A stretch of DNA of 50,577 bases from Micromonospora rosaria (GTDB lineage Bacteria; Actinomycetota; Actinomycetes; Mycobacteriales; Micromonosporaceae), in contig NZ_LRQV01000040.1 of the NCBI RefSeq assembly GCF_001567585.1, forward strand, positions 1-50,577, written 5' to 3'. The position numbers were made by a program, and so were the translations under genes. A model generated the notes under the pieces. The model was given only the letters and a program-made list of their open reading frames with translations, was not told the origin of the DNA and did no database searches. Shown one piece after another: positions 1 to 8,104 of this stretch; position 1 is the first letter of the stretch, and each line of letters begins with the position of its first letter.

Positions 1-642
1 GGGGGCCGGCCGGTCCGGGGCGGTCGGGCCGGTGCGCGGGTCGGGCAGGCCGGCGGCGACGGCGTCGAACGCCTCGGTGACCAGCTCGGCCAGGGACCGC
101 TCCCCGCCGCTGGCCGCCCAGCGGACCATCGCGGTCCGCAGCGCGGCCCCGGTGACCGCCACGACCAGGGCCGGGTAGACGTCGTCCGGCGGCAGGCCGG
201 TGCGCTCCGCGAGCGCCGCCACCAGGGCCTGCTCGGTGACCACGTTGCCGGAGTGCACGCGGGCCAGCAGCACCGGGTGCTGGATCACCACCCGCATCCG
301 CAGCAGCCACAGCTCGGCCTCGCCCTGCACCTCGTCGACCACCTCGGCCAGGGCCAGTCGGATCGCCTGCCACGCCGGCACCTGCGCGGGCACGGTGGCC
401 AACGCGCGCAGCACCCGGTCCCGGTCGCCCTCGCTGTCGCCGACCAGCGCCTCGTCCTTGGTGGAGAAGTAGTTGAAGAACGTCCGGGCGGAGACGTCGG
501 CGGCGTCGCTGATCTCCTCGACGGTCACCTGGTCCAGCCCGCGCTCGGCGACCAGGCGGAGCGCGGCGGCGGCCAGCGCGGCCCGGGTCTGCCGCTTCTT
601 GCGGTCCCGCCGCCCCAACACCACCGCGTCTCCAGAGGTCAC
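1..642 (-). CDS. TetR/AcrR family transcriptional regulator (3' end cut by window edge)
   Basis: The frame is open from a GTG at 642 to base 1, giving 214 codons without a stop; the C-terminus lies outside the window. Residues 16-70 form a TetR DNA-binding domain: a basic N-terminus, then the helix-turn-helix with EEISDAADVSARTFFNYFSTK, typical of the family. The rest is helical and would be the ligand and dimer domain. The GTG start is chosen because a good promoter (TTGCAG, 18 nt, TAGATT) ends 6 nt before it, implying a leaderless mRNA. The gene is divergent from the PadR gene, and a short palindrome covers its -35 box, so autoregulation is likely. Ligand and targets cannot be read from the sequence. 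Confidence 0.85.
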   Translation of the reverse strand, partial: MTSGDAVVLGRRDRKKRQTRAALAAAALRLVAERGLDQVTVEEISDAADVSARTFFNYFSTKDEALVGDSEGDRDRVLRALATVPAQVPAWQAIRLALAEVVDEVQGEAELWLLRMRVVIQHPVLLARVHSGNVVTEQALVAALAERTGLPPDDVYPALVVAVTGAALRTAMVRWAASGGERSLAELVTEAFDAVAAGLPDPRTGPTAPDRPAP

Positions 643-648
643 GCGAGC

Positions 649-678
649 AATCTACGAGCAAACATGCAGAGACTGCAA
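649..678 (-). promoter_or_regulatory. leaderless promoter of the TetR gene with overlapping palindrome
   Basis: Read on the minus strand: -35 TTGCAG (678-673), 18-nt spacer, -10 TAGATT (654-649), then 6 nt to the GTG start at 642. A palindrome TGCAG-TCT-CTGCA overlaps the -35 box and spacer and could be the operator for the TetR protein itself. Box quality and spacing are visible; the regulatory role is inferred. Confidence 0.55.
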
Positions 679-744
679 ACTTGCCGAGTGTGATACGAGA
701 CTCCGCCGTCGACACGATGTTGTGCGACCGACAAACATGTGCGC

Positions 745-778
745 TGGACAATGGCGTGTGGCACACACTATCGTGTGT
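745..778 (+). promoter_or_regulatory. leaderless promoter of the PadR operon with ACACAC/GTGTGT operator
   Basis: -35 TGGACA (745-750), 18-nt spacer, -10 TATCGT (769-774), and the ATG at 782 lies 7 nt further on, so transcript and reading frame probably start together. A perfect inverted repeat ACACAC-TATC-GTGTGT (763-778) straddles the -10 box. PadR proteins commonly repress their own operon through such sites, so this is the best candidate for autoregulation. Confidence 0.6.
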
Positions 779-781
779 CGC

Positions 782-1123
782 ATGGTTAGCGACGACATCC
801 TCCGGACTCACCTCCAGGAGCTGCGCCGGGGCACGGTGGTGGTGGCGAGCCTGATCGCCCTGCGCCGACCCGACTACGGGTACGCGCTGCTCCAGCGACT
901 CTCCACGCACGGCTTCCCGGTGGACGCGAACACGCTCTATCCCCTGCTGCGCCGGCTGGAGGAACAGGGCCTGCTGACCAGCGAGTGGAACACCGAGGAG
1001 AGCCGGCCGCGCAAGTTCTACCGGACCAGCGACCAGGGCGAGTCGGTGCTGCGCACCCTGCTCGACGACCTCGCCGCCGTCCAGACCGCCATGACCGGGT
1101 TGATCGAAGGAGTGGACCGATGA
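782..1123 (+). CDS. PadR family transcriptional regulator
   Basis: A 113-residue winged-helix regulator of the short PadR subfamily. Visible hallmarks are LRRGTVVVASLIAL in helix 1, YGYALLQRL in helix 2, the recognition region NTLYPLLRRLEEQGLL and the wing ending in RKFYRTSDQGE. The frame is open upstream to 473, but ATG 782 is preferred: it gives the normal PadR N-terminus and sits 7 nt behind a -10 box. Its TGA overlaps the ATG of the next gene (ATGA), so the two are translationally coupled. PadR genes paired with a HAAS membrane protein are common in Gram-positives, where the pair senses envelope stress. The inducer is unknown. Confidence 0.9.
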   Translation: MVSDDILRTHLQELRRGTVVVASLIALRRPDYGYALLQRLSTHGFPVDANTLYPLLRRLEEQGLLTSEWNTEESRPRKFYRTSDQGESVLRTLLDDLAAVQTAMTGLIEGVDR

Positions 1124-2061
1124 GTTCCCTGACCGACCGATACCTCGCCGCCACCCTGGGGTCGGTCCCGGCCCACCGCCGCGCGGAGATCGCCCCCGAG
1201 CTCCGCGCCTCGATCGAGGACGCGGTCGACGACCGGGTCGGCGCCGGAGAGGACCGGTCCACCGCCGAGCGGGAGGTGCTCACCGACCTGGGCAACCCCC
1301 AACTGCTGGCCGCCCGCTACACCGGCCAGCGACTCCAGCTCATCGGCCCCGCCTACTACCTGGCCTGGTGGAACCTGCTGCGGACCCTGCTGGCGTACGT
1401 GCCGGCCCTGGTCGGCACCGTCGTCGGCCTGGTGCACCTCGTCGACGGCGACGGCTTCGGCGCGATCGGGCCCGCCATCGGTACCGCCCTGAGCGTCGCC
1501 GTACACGTCGCCTTCTGGGTCACCCTCGTCTTCGCGATCTGGGAACGCACGGGCGACGCCCGGCACCTGCCCCGCTGGAGCCTCGACGACCTGCCCGAGG
1601 CCACCACCGAACGGCAGATCACCCTGAGCGACACCGTGGCCGCCGTCGTCGTCCTGCTCTTCACCGTCGGGGTGGCCTTCTTCCCCACCCAGCAACTACG
1701 GTTCGGCGACGGTGAGCAGCTCGCCATCGTCGACCCCGCCCTGTGGGGCTTCTGGCTCCCGGTCCTCCTCGCCGTCGTGGTCGCGATGATCGTGTTCGAG
1801 CTGGTGAAGTACCGGGTGGGCCACTGGACCTGGGGCATGGTCGTGGTCAACGCCGTCCTGGGGGTGGCCTTCGCGGTACCGGTGATCTGGCTGCTGCTCA
1901 CCGAGCAGTTGCTCAACCCGGAGCTGGTGGCCCGGTTCGAGTGGCTGCGCGAGGGCGACAACCTCGGCACCGTCACCGTGATCACCGTCGTCTCGATCGT
2001 CGCCATCACGATCTGGGACGTGGCCGACAGCGTGCTCAAGGCCCGCCGCTGGCCGAGGTGA
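1120..2061 (+). CDS. HAAS-domain integral membrane protein, partner of PadR
   Basis: 313 residues. The first 70 form a soluble helical domain (DRYLAATLGSVP, ELRASIEDAVDDR, LTDLGNPQLLAARY) that matches the HAAS/permease-prefix signalling domain. Six or so hydrophobic segments follow, at roughly 86-107, 113-140, 170-190, 207-227, 234-254 and 284-303. ATG 1120 overlaps the PadR stop by 4 nt. The arrangement suggests a membrane sensor controlled with, or antagonising, the PadR protein. No transport motif is visible, so an enzymatic or transport role is unlikely. The biochemical function of this pairing is not established. Confidence 0.75.
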   Translation: MSSLTDRYLAATLGSVPAHRRAEIAPELRASIEDAVDDRVGAGEDRSTAEREVLTDLGNPQLLAARYTGQRLQLIGPAYYLAWWNLLRTLLAYVPALVGTVVGLVHLVDGDGFGAIGPAIGTALSVAVHVAFWVTLVFAIWERTGDARHLPRWSLDDLPEATTERQITLSDTVAAVVVLLFTVGVAFFPTQQLRFGDGEQLAIVDPALWGFWLPVLLAVVVAMIVFELVKYRVGHWTWGMVVVNAVLGVAFAVPVIWLLLTEQLLNPELVARFEWLREGDNLGTVTVITVVSIVAITIWDVADSVLKARRWPR

Positions 2062-2183
2062 CCCGGTCCACTGATCCGCGCCGGCGGTCGGGGGAACTCC
2101 CTCCCGGCCGCCGGCGCGCACGGCTCGTACCGGCACTGCGGACCTGGTCGCGGCAGGTGCGACGGGGGTGGCATCGTCTGGGT

Positions 2184-3470
2184 ATGGACACCACGAGCCG
2201 GGAGCGGTGGCGTCGGCCCGGCCCGACGCCCCAGCAACGCCGCACCGACCTCTGGATCGGGCTGGCGGTCACCGCCCTGGCCCTGGTCAGCCTCGCCCTG
2301 GCCCGCAGCGCCGGAGTGTTCGTCCTCGGCGTGCCCCACTCGGTCGCGGAGCAGGCCTTCTGGGCGGTCGCGGCCACCCTTCCGCTGGCCTGGCGGCGAC
2401 GCTGGCCGGAGGCCGTCACCCTGGTGATCTCGGTGGCCTACATCCTCGGGCAGGCGCGGTCGGCCCCGGAGAGCCAGGTCACCTCCGGGGCGCTCTTCGC
2501 CGCGATCTACACCCTCGGCGCCTGGGGACGCGACCGCCGGCTGGCCCGCCGGCTGCGCCTCGGGGTCATCGGCAGCATGTTCGCCTGGCTGGTGATCTTC
2601 TACCTGGTACGCGGCTTCCAGGACGTGGGGCCGGACGCCTTCTCCCAGGCCGTCGGCCCGGTACCCCCGATCCTCGCGGTGGTCGTCAACACCTTCCTGA
2701 TCAACGCCCTCTTCTTCGGCTTCGCGTACCTGTTCGGCGACACCGCCTGGGTGGCCGCCCGCCGCGACCAGGAGCTGCGGGAACAGGCCGAGGAGCTGCG
2801 CCGGTCCCAGGCCCAGGCCCGGGAACGCGCGGTCATCGGGGAACGGGTCCGCATCGCCCGGGAACTGCACGACGTGGTGGCCCACCACGTCTCGGTGATG
2901 GGGGTGCAGGCCGCCGCCTGCCGACGGGTCTTCGACCGGAACCCGGACGCCGCCCGTACCGCCCTGTCCGCGATCGAGGAGACCGCCCGCACCGCCGTGG
3001 ACGAACTGCGCCGGATGCTCGGCCTGCTGCGCGCCTCCGGCCCCGAACGGGACGACCGGCAACCCGGCGGCGCCGGCCTGGACCAGATCGCCGGCCTGGT
3101 CGACCGGGCCCGCGACGCCGGGCTCCAGGCCACCGTCGGGGTGTACGGCGACCCCGTGCCGCTGCCCGACTCGGTCTCCCAGGCGGCGTACCGGATCGTG
3201 CAGGAGGCCGTGACCAACACCCTCAAGCACGCACGGGCTACCGTGCTCGACGTACGGATCCGCTACCTGGCGCAGGAGGTGGAGGTCGACGTGACCGACA
3301 ACGGGCAGGGCGGGGCGGTTCCGGACGACCGGGGACTGGGCCTAATCGGGATGCGGGAGCGGGTCACCGCCCACGACGGGGCCCTGGAGGTCGGGCCACG
3401 CTTCGGCGGGGGCTGGCGGGTCCGGGCCCGCTTCCCGGTCCCCGCGACGGTGGCGGAGCAGCCGGCGTGA
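2184..3470 (+). CDS. NarL-type sensor histidine kinase
   Basis: 428 residues. Four to five membrane spans in residues 23-185 are joined by short loops, so stimulus sensing is probably within the membrane. A coiled coil (about 193-222) follows. The dimerisation/phosphoacceptor box ELHDVVAHHVSVMG places the phosphorylated His near residue 229 (HisKA_3 type). The HATPase domain shows RIVQEAVTNTLKHA (N box), DNGQGG (G1) and GLGLIGMRERV (G2). ATG 2184 has no Shine-Dalgarno but lies 6 nt after a weak -10-like CATCGT, so a leaderless start is possible. The stop overlaps the next start by 4 nt. Organisation resembles LiaS/DesK-like kinases; the signal is unknown. Confidence 0.9.
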   Translation: MDTTSRERWRRPGPTPQQRRTDLWIGLAVTALALVSLALARSAGVFVLGVPHSVAEQAFWAVAATLPLAWRRRWPEAVTLVISVAYILGQARSAPESQVTSGALFAAIYTLGAWGRDRRLARRLRLGVIGSMFAWLVIFYLVRGFQDVGPDAFSQAVGPVPPILAVVVNTFLINALFFGFAYLFGDTAWVAARRDQELREQAEELRRSQAQARERAVIGERVRIARELHDVVAHHVSVMGVQAAACRRVFDRNPDAARTALSAIEETARTAVDELRRMLGLLRASGPERDDRQPGGAGLDQIAGLVDRARDAGLQATVGVYGDPVPLPDSVSQAAYRIVQEAVTNTLKHARATVLDVRIRYLAQEVEVDVTDNGQGGAVPDDRGLGLIGMRERVTAHDGALEVGPRFGGGWRVRARFPVPATVAEQPA

Positions 3471-4159
3471 CCGGAGCCGACCCGGGTCCGGTGCGGGTGC
3501 TCCTCGCCGACGACCACCACCTCGTCCGGACCGGCTTCCGGGTCATACTGGAGGTGGAGCCGGACATCCAGGTGGTCGGCGAGGCCGCCGACGGGGAGCA
3601 GGCGGTCGCCCTGACCCGCGCCACCGCCCCCGACGTGGTGCTGATGGACGTGGAGATGCCCCGGATGGACGGGCTCACCGCCACCCGGGAGATCACCGGC
3701 GGCCTGACCGGGGCCGCCGCCCCGGCGGTGCTGATCCTCACCACCTTCGACCGCGACGACTACCTCTTCGCCGCGCTGCGCGCCGGGGCCAGCGGCTTCC
3801 TGCTCAAGAACGGCACCCCGGAGGCCCTCGTCGACGCCGTCCGGGTCCTCGCCCGGGGCGACGGACTGCTCGCCCCGGAGCCGACCCGCCGGGTGATCGC
3901 CACCTTCGCCCGCTCCGGCGGCCCACCCGTCGGGGCCGGCACCGGGGCGAAACTGGCGGACCTCACCCCCCGGGAACGGGAGGTGCTGGTCCTCGTCGCC
4001 CGGGGCGCCAGCAACGCGGAGATCGCCGCGACCCTCACCCTCGGTGAGGCCACGGTCAAGACCCACGTCAGCCGGATGCTCGCCAAGCTCGGGCTGCGGG
4101 ACCGGGTCCAGGCAGTGATCTTCGCGTACGAGCAGGGGGTGATCCAGCCGGGCGGATGA
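3467..4159 (+). CDS. LuxR/NarL family response regulator
   Basis: 230 residues, translationally coupled to the kinase (GTGA overlap). The receiver domain occupies residues 10-130, with the acidic pair in LLADDHH, the phosphoacceptor Asp near 61 in VVLMDVEMPRMDG, and the conserved Lys in LLKNG near 115. The C-terminal LuxR helix-turn-helix begins at LTPREREVL (about 167) and ends near 220, with the recognition helix in ATVKTHVSRMLAKL. It is the cognate partner of the upstream kinase. The ABC exporter genes 80 bp downstream are likely targets by position, as is usual for such clusters, but no operator was identified. Confidence 0.93.
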   Translation: MTGADPGPVRVLLADDHHLVRTGFRVILEVEPDIQVVGEAADGEQAVALTRATAPDVVLMDVEMPRMDGLTATREITGGLTGAAAPAVLILTTFDRDDYLFAALRAGASGFLLKNGTPEALVDAVRVLARGDGLLAPEPTRRVIATFARSGGPPVGAGTGAKLADLTPREREVLVLVARGASNAEIAATLTLGEATVKTHVSRMLAKLGLRDRVQAVIFAYEQGVIQPGG

Positions 4160-4240
4160 CCGGGTCCGTCGCAAGGTGGACCCGGATGATCGTTCCCCGG
4201 TCCGAGGGAGTCCCACCATGATCGATCTAACCTGGGCTCC

Positions 4241-5134
4241 GTGACCTCAGTGCTCCGACTCGACGGCGTCGACCGCAGCTTCGGCGACCGTCAGGTACTC
4301 AGAGACGTGACCTTCGACGTGCACGGCGGCCGGATGACCGGTTTCGTCGGCGGCAACGGCGCCGGCAAGACCACCACCATGCGGATCATCCTCGGTGTCC
4401 TCGCCCCGGACCGGGGGGAGGTGAGCTGGCAGGGCGCCCCGCTGACCCGGGACGGCCGGCACCGCTTCGGGTACCTGCCGGAGGAACGCGGCCTCTACCC
4501 GAAGATGACCGCCCGTGAGCAGGTGACGTACCTCGGCCGCCTGCACGGCCTCGACGCGGCCACCGCCCGGCGCAACACCGACGAGCTGCTGGCGCGGGTC
4601 GGGCTCGACGCCCGGGGCGACGACCTGCTGGAGACGCTGTCCCTGGGCAACCAGCAGCGCGCCCAGGTCGCCGCCGCGCTGGTGCACGAGCCGGAGGTGC
4701 TGGTGCTCGACGAGCCGTTCTCCGGCCTCGACCCGACCGCCGTGGACACGCTGGTGTCGGTGCTGCGCGAACGGGCCGCCGCCGGGGTGCCGGTGCTCTT
4801 CTCCAGCCACCAGCTCGACGTGGTCGAACGGCTCTGCGACGACCTGGTGATCATCGCCGACGGGGCGATCCGGGCCGCCGGCTCCCGCGAGGAGCTGCGC
4901 GCGGCGTACGGCCAGCCCCGGTACACGCTGGTGGTCGACAGCGACGCGGGCTGGCTGCGGGACCAGCCCGGGGTGACCCTGGTCGACCTCGACGGGCCCC
5001 GGGCCGTCTTCGACCTCGACGCCGACGCCGACGACCAGCAGGTGCTGCGCGCCGCGCTGGCCCGGGGGCCGGTCCGTGCCTTCCACCCGGTCACGCCCAC
5101 GATCGCCGAGATCTTCCGGGAGGTCACCCAGTGA
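4241..5134 (+). CDS. ABC transporter ATP-binding protein (NatA-like)
   Basis: 297 residues. Walker A is GGNGAGKTT at 37-45, the signature is LSLGNQQRAQ and Walker B is VLVLDEPFSGLDP, with the switch His in LFSSHQLD. The LSxGNxQ signature and the roughly 80-residue C-terminal extension after the nucleotide-binding domain are typical of NatA/YhaQ-like exporters. The chosen GTG at 4241 lacks a Shine-Dalgarno but lies 7 nt after a -10-like TAACCT (4228-4233), suggesting a leaderless transcript. The stop overlaps the permease start (GTGA). The likely role is to energise export of sodium, a peptide or a drug; the substrate is not deducible. Confidence 0.9.
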   Translation: MTSVLRLDGVDRSFGDRQVLRDVTFDVHGGRMTGFVGGNGAGKTTTMRIILGVLAPDRGEVSWQGAPLTRDGRHRFGYLPEERGLYPKMTAREQVTYLGRLHGLDAATARRNTDELLARVGLDARGDDLLETLSLGNQQRAQVAAALVHEPEVLVLDEPFSGLDPTAVDTLVSVLRERAAAGVPVLFSSHQLDVVERLCDDLVIIADGAIRAAGSREELRAAYGQPRYTLVVDSDAGWLRDQPGVTLVDLDGPRAVFDLDADADDQQVLRAALARGPVRAFHPVTPTIAEIFREVTQ

Positions 5135-6201
5135 ACACCCGCCAGGCCACCATGCTCGTCGCCGCCCGGGAGATCCGGGTCAAACTCCGCGACCGCACCT
5201 TCCTGATCAGTACGCTGATCTTCCTGCTCATCGCGGCGGGCGCCACCATCCTGCCCGGCCTGCTCTCCGGCGGCCCGGCCTCGGTGGCGGTCGGCGGCGA
5301 CACCGGGCAGGCCGCCGCGGTCCTCACCGAGGCGGGCCTGGACGTGCGGGTCGTGGCCGACGACGCCGCCGCCGAGCAGGCGGTCCGCGCCGGTGAGGTG
5401 GACGCCGCCGTGATCACCGGGCCGACCGTGCTCGCCCTCGACACCGCCCCCACCGAGGTGGTCGGCGCGCTCAGCGCGGCCCCGCCGGTGGTGCTGCTCG
5501 ACCCCGACGCGGTCGACCCGTTCCTGGCGTTCGCGGTCCCGTTCGTCTTCGCCTTCGTCTTCTTCATCACCAGCCAGACCTTCGGCCTGCAGATCGCGCA
5601 GAGCATCACCGAGGAGAAGCAGACCCGGATCGTGGAGATCCTGGCCGCCGCCGTGCCGATCCGCGCCCTGCTGGCCGGGAAGGTGCTCGCCGGCTGCCTG
5701 CTGGCGCTCGGGCAGATCGTCCTGATCGCCCTGGTCACCCTCGCCGGCCTCCAGTTCAGCGGGAACACCGACGTGTTGACCCTGGTCGGCCCGGCGATCG
5801 GCTGGTTCGTGCCGTTCTTCCTCCTCGGCTTCCTGCTGCTGGCCGCGATGTGGGCGGTGGCCGGCGCGGTGGTCAGCCGGCAGGAGGACATCGCCGCCTC
5901 GTCCACCCCGGTGCAGTTGGCGCTGATGCTGCCGTTCTTCGCGGTGGTCTTCTTCAACGACAACGTCACCGTCCTGCGGGCGCTGTCGTACCTGCCGTTC
6001 TCATCGCCGATGGCGATGCCGCTGCGCGCCTTCACCGGTGACATGGCCCTCTGGGAGGCGCTGCTGTCGCTGGTGCTGCTCGCGGTGACCGCGGTCGCCT
6101 TCGTCGCCGCCGGGGCCCGGATCTACCAGGGCTCGCTGCTGCGTACCGGCGGCCGGGTCGCGCTGGCCACCGCCTGGCGCTCCCGCGAGACCACCGGCTG
6201 A
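5131..6201 (+). CDS. ABC-2 type transporter permease (NatB-like)
   Basis: 356 residues. One N-terminal membrane span (about 20-42) is followed by a large extracytoplasmic loop (about 45-130, rich in Val/Asp/Ala). Five more spans lie between 131 and 335. The segment TEEKQTRIVEILAAAVP after the second span is the conserved coupling region of ABC-2 (NatB/YhaP) permeases. GTG 5131 overlaps the ATPase stop and has GGAGG about 8 nt upstream. With the ATPase it would form an exporter. It is followed by a strong hairpin terminator, so it is the last gene of this operon. Confidence 0.88.
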   Translation: MNTRQATMLVAAREIRVKLRDRTFLISTLIFLLIAAGATILPGLLSGGPASVAVGGDTGQAAAVLTEAGLDVRVVADDAAAEQAVRAGEVDAAVITGPTVLALDTAPTEVVGALSAAPPVVLLDPDAVDPFLAFAVPFVFAFVFFITSQTFGLQIAQSITEEKQTRIVEILAAAVPIRALLAGKVLAGCLLALGQIVLIALVTLAGLQFSGNTDVLTLVGPAIGWFVPFFLLGFLLLAAMWAVAGAVVSRQEDIAASSTPVQLALMLPFFAVVFFNDNVTVLRALSYLPFSSPMAMPLRAFTGDMALWEALLSLVLLAVTAVAFVAAGARIYQGSLLRTGGRVALATAWRSRETTG

Positions 6202-6226
6202 CCGGGCCCGCCCCGGTCACCACACG

Positions 6227-6260
6227 GATGCGCCCACCGGGTCCTCCCGGTGGGCGCATC
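6227..6260. terminator. bidirectional hairpin terminator between convergent genes
   Basis: A perfect 15-bp stem (6227-6241 with 6246-6260) encloses the 4-nt loop TCCT. It sits between the permease (+) and yebC (-), 25 and 33 nt from their stops. There is no clear T-run on either side, as is usual in high-GC actinomycetes. Confidence 0.85.
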
Positions 6261-6293
6261 GTCGTTCGTCCCGCTCCCGGCGGGCCGGCGGGG

Positions 6294-7043
6294 TCAGCCG
6301 ACGGCGGCCATCACCTCGTCGGAGACGTCGAAGTTGGCGTAGACGTTCTGCACGTCGTCGGAGTCCTCCAGCACGTCGATGAGCTTGAAGATCTTCCGGG
6401 CGCCCTCCTCGTCCAGCGGCACGTTGACGCTGGGGATGAGGGAGGACTCCGCCGACTCGTACTCGATCCCGGCGTCCTGCAGGGCGGTGCGGACGGCGAC
6501 CAGGTCACCCGGCTCGGAGACCACCTCGAACGCCTCACCGAGGTCGTTGACCTCCTCGGCCCCGGCGTCGAGCACGGCCAGCATCACGTCGTCCTCGCTG
6601 GTCCCGGCCTTGGGCACGATCACCACGCCCTTGCGGGAGAACATGTACGACACCGAGCCTGCGTCGGCGAACGACCCACCGTTGCGGGTCAGCGCCGTGC
6701 GGACCTCGGTCGCCGCCCGGTTGCGGTTGTCGGTGAGGCACTCGATCAGCAGCGCGACGCCGTTCGGGCCGTACCCCTCGTACATGATCGTCTGGTAGTC
6801 GGCACCCCCGGCCTCCAGACCGGAGCCCCGCTTGACCGCCCGGTCGATGTTGTCGTTGGGCACGGAGTTCTTCTTGGCCTTCTGGATGGCGTCGAAGAGG
6901 GTGGGGTTGCCGGCCGGGTCACCGCCGCCCGTCCGCGCGGCGACCTCGACGTTCTTGATGAGCTTGGCGAACATCTTGCCGCGCTTGGCGTCGATGACGG
7001 CCTTCTTGTGCTTGGTGGTCGCCCACTTGGAGTGGCCGGACAT
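6294..7043 (-). CDS. yebC: YebC/PmpR family protein (translation or transcription factor)
   Basis: 249 residues, the normal family length. The N-terminus [20 protein letters not shown] is the family signature, followed by [17 protein letters not shown] and the acidic C-terminal domain ending in [18 protein letters not shown]. Older work calls these proteins DNA-binding regulators; more recent work links them to relief of ribosome stalling at polyproline. The ATG has GGAGGT 7 nt upstream. A separate promoter with a small palindrome lies about 150 bp upstream, so it need not depend on pdxT. In many actinomycetes ruvC follows this gene; here the next gene is a convergent ABC permease, so the usual yebC-ruvCAB link is broken. 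Confidence 0.95.
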   Translation of the reverse strand: MSGHSKWATTKHKKAVIDAKRGKMFAKLIKNVEVAARTGGGDPAGNPTLFDAIQKAKKNSVPNDNIDRAVKRGSGLEAGGADYQTIMYEGYGPNGVALLIECLTDNRNRAATEVRTALTRNGGSFADAGSVSYMFSRKGVVIVPKAGTSEDDVMLAVLDAGAEEVNDLGEAFEVVSEPGDLVAVRTALQDAGIEYESAESSLIPSVNVPLDEEGARKIFKLIDVLEDSDDVQNVYANFDVSDEVMAAVG

Positions 7044-7174
7044 CTGCTACCTCCGTTGCTACCCGCCGTCTGCGTCGACCGCACCGCCCACGCCCGCTCC
7101 CGCCGGCGCACGTGGGGTGCCGGTCAGCCGTGTGGAACCGTCAGCCGTGGTGGAAGCCGTGGCGAGCAGAGCCC

Positions 7175-7220
7175 TGCCGAATCTCGGCAATCTTACCGGC
7201 GTCCGCCACACCGCCGTCAG
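7175..7220 (-). promoter_or_regulatory. putative yebC promoter with operator-like palindrome
   Basis: On the minus strand: -35 CTGACG (7220-7215), 19-nt spacer, -10 TAAGAT (7195-7190). A perfect palindrome TGCCGA-ATC-TCGGCA (7175-7189) follows immediately and would cover the transcription start. The leader to the yebC ATG would be about 140 nt. The remainder of the 289-bp gap (7044-7332) holds no convincing gene. Confidence 0.4.
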
Positions 7221-7274
7221 GCACCGCGCACGACCGGCCAAAGCCGACCCACCGGACGCCGGCTCGGACACCCT

Positions 7275-7353
7275 GGACCGTGTCGCTCAGGCGGCCCGGA
7301 CCAGGTCGCTCGGACACCTCGGACCGCGTCGCTCAGGCGGCCCGGACCAGGTC
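7275..7353. repeat. tandem duplication of the pdxT 3' end
   Basis: A 33-nt segment containing the last codons and TGA of pdxT (7321-7353) is repeated with one mismatch at 7275-7307, 46 bp away, just downstream of the stop codon. The downstream copy is non-coding. Confidence 0.8.
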
Positions 7354-7935
7354 CACGAAGTACCGGTGCAGCCGGAGGTCGCCGGTCAGCTCCGGGTGGA
7401 ACGAGGTGGCCACCAGGTTGCCCTGCCGGACCGCGACGATCCGCCCGGCCGCCGGCCCGTCGGTGACCTCGCCGAGGACGTCGACCCCGGCACCGACCCG
7501 CTCGACCCAGGGCGCGCGGATGAAGACGGCGTGGAACGGCCCCCCGTCCACCCCCGCCAGCGCCACCGGCGCCTCGAACGAGTCGACCTGCCGACCGAAG
7601 GCGTTGCGTCGTACCGTCATCTCGATGCCGGCGAAACCGCGCTGGTCCGGACGGCCGTCGAGGACCTCGGCGGCCAACATGATCATGCCGGCGCAGGAGC
7701 CGTAGACCGGCAGGCCGGCGGCGATCCGCTTGTCGATCGGCTCCCGCAGCTCGAAGATGTCGGTCAGCTTGCTGATCGTGGTGGACTCCCCGCCCGGGAT
7801 GACCAGGCCGTCGACGGCGTCCAGTTCCTCGGGCCGGCGGACCGGGCGGGCCTGCGCGCCGACGCCGGTCAGGGCCGCGACGTGCTCACGCACGTCACCC
7901 TGCAGCGCGAGCACACCGATCACGGGTACGGTCAC
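7333..7935 (-). CDS. pdxT: pyridoxal 5'-phosphate synthase glutaminase subunit PdxT
   Basis: 200 residues. This class I glutaminase supplies ammonia to PdxS for PLP synthesis from ribose 5-phosphate and glyceraldehyde 3-phosphate. Visible residues are the GGEST loop (48-52), nucleophile Cys81 in YGSCAGMI, and His180/Glu182 in SFHPE, forming the complete catalytic triad. The GTG start at 7935 has a GGAGAG Shine-Dalgarno. Unlike most pdxST operons the gene is separated from pdxS by 169 bp, which contain a palindromic repeat element and another hairpin (7993-8007). Co-transcription through these structures is uncertain. Confidence 0.95.
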   Translation of the reverse strand: MTVPVIGVLALQGDVREHVAALTGVGAQARPVRRPEELDAVDGLVIPGGESTTISKLTDIFELREPIDKRIAAGLPVYGSCAGMIMLAAEVLDGRPDQRGFAGIEMTVRRNAFGRQVDSFEAPVALAGVDGGPFHAVFIRAPWVERVGAGVDVLGEVTDGPAAGRIVAVRQGNLVATSFHPELTGDLRLHRYFVDLVRAA

Positions 7936-8044
7936 GTCTCTCCCCTTCCGTCGTCCGTCGCGTCTCGTGTCTCGCTCGCGCCGCCGCGCCTGGGCGGTCA
8001 GACCGCCGCCGCTGCGCGCTCTAGGCCGCTCGCTGCGGCTGCGC

Positions 8045-8104
8045 GGTGTTAAGAAGGGGCCCCTGCTCTACCGGATGCGTTAACAGGGGGCCCCTCCTTG
8101 CACC
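8045..8104. repeat. GGGGCCCC palindromic element, copy A
   Basis: A 60-nt element lies between pdxS and pdxT. Its arms (8045-8065 and 8084-8104) begin GGTGTTAAGAAGGGGCCCC on one strand and GGTGCAAGGAGGGGCCCC on the other; they are imperfect inverted repeats, each with a GGGGCCCC core. The right end abuts the pdxS stop codon. Related copies are at 17850, 20028, 35230 and 38443. As RNA it would fold into a strong hairpin inside the pdxS-pdxT spacer. Confidence 0.8.

Noticed and set aside
1356..3230. 624-codon open frame on the minus strand opposite the HAAS and kinase genes
   Set aside because: High GC leaves long antisense frames open; the translation is Gly/Pro/Arg/His-rich without domains, while the plus strand encodes clear families.
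7059..7271. 70-codon minus-strand ORF upstream of yebC
   Set aside because: It covers the proposed yebC promoter, has no ribosome-binding site and no domain; the frame looks accidental.
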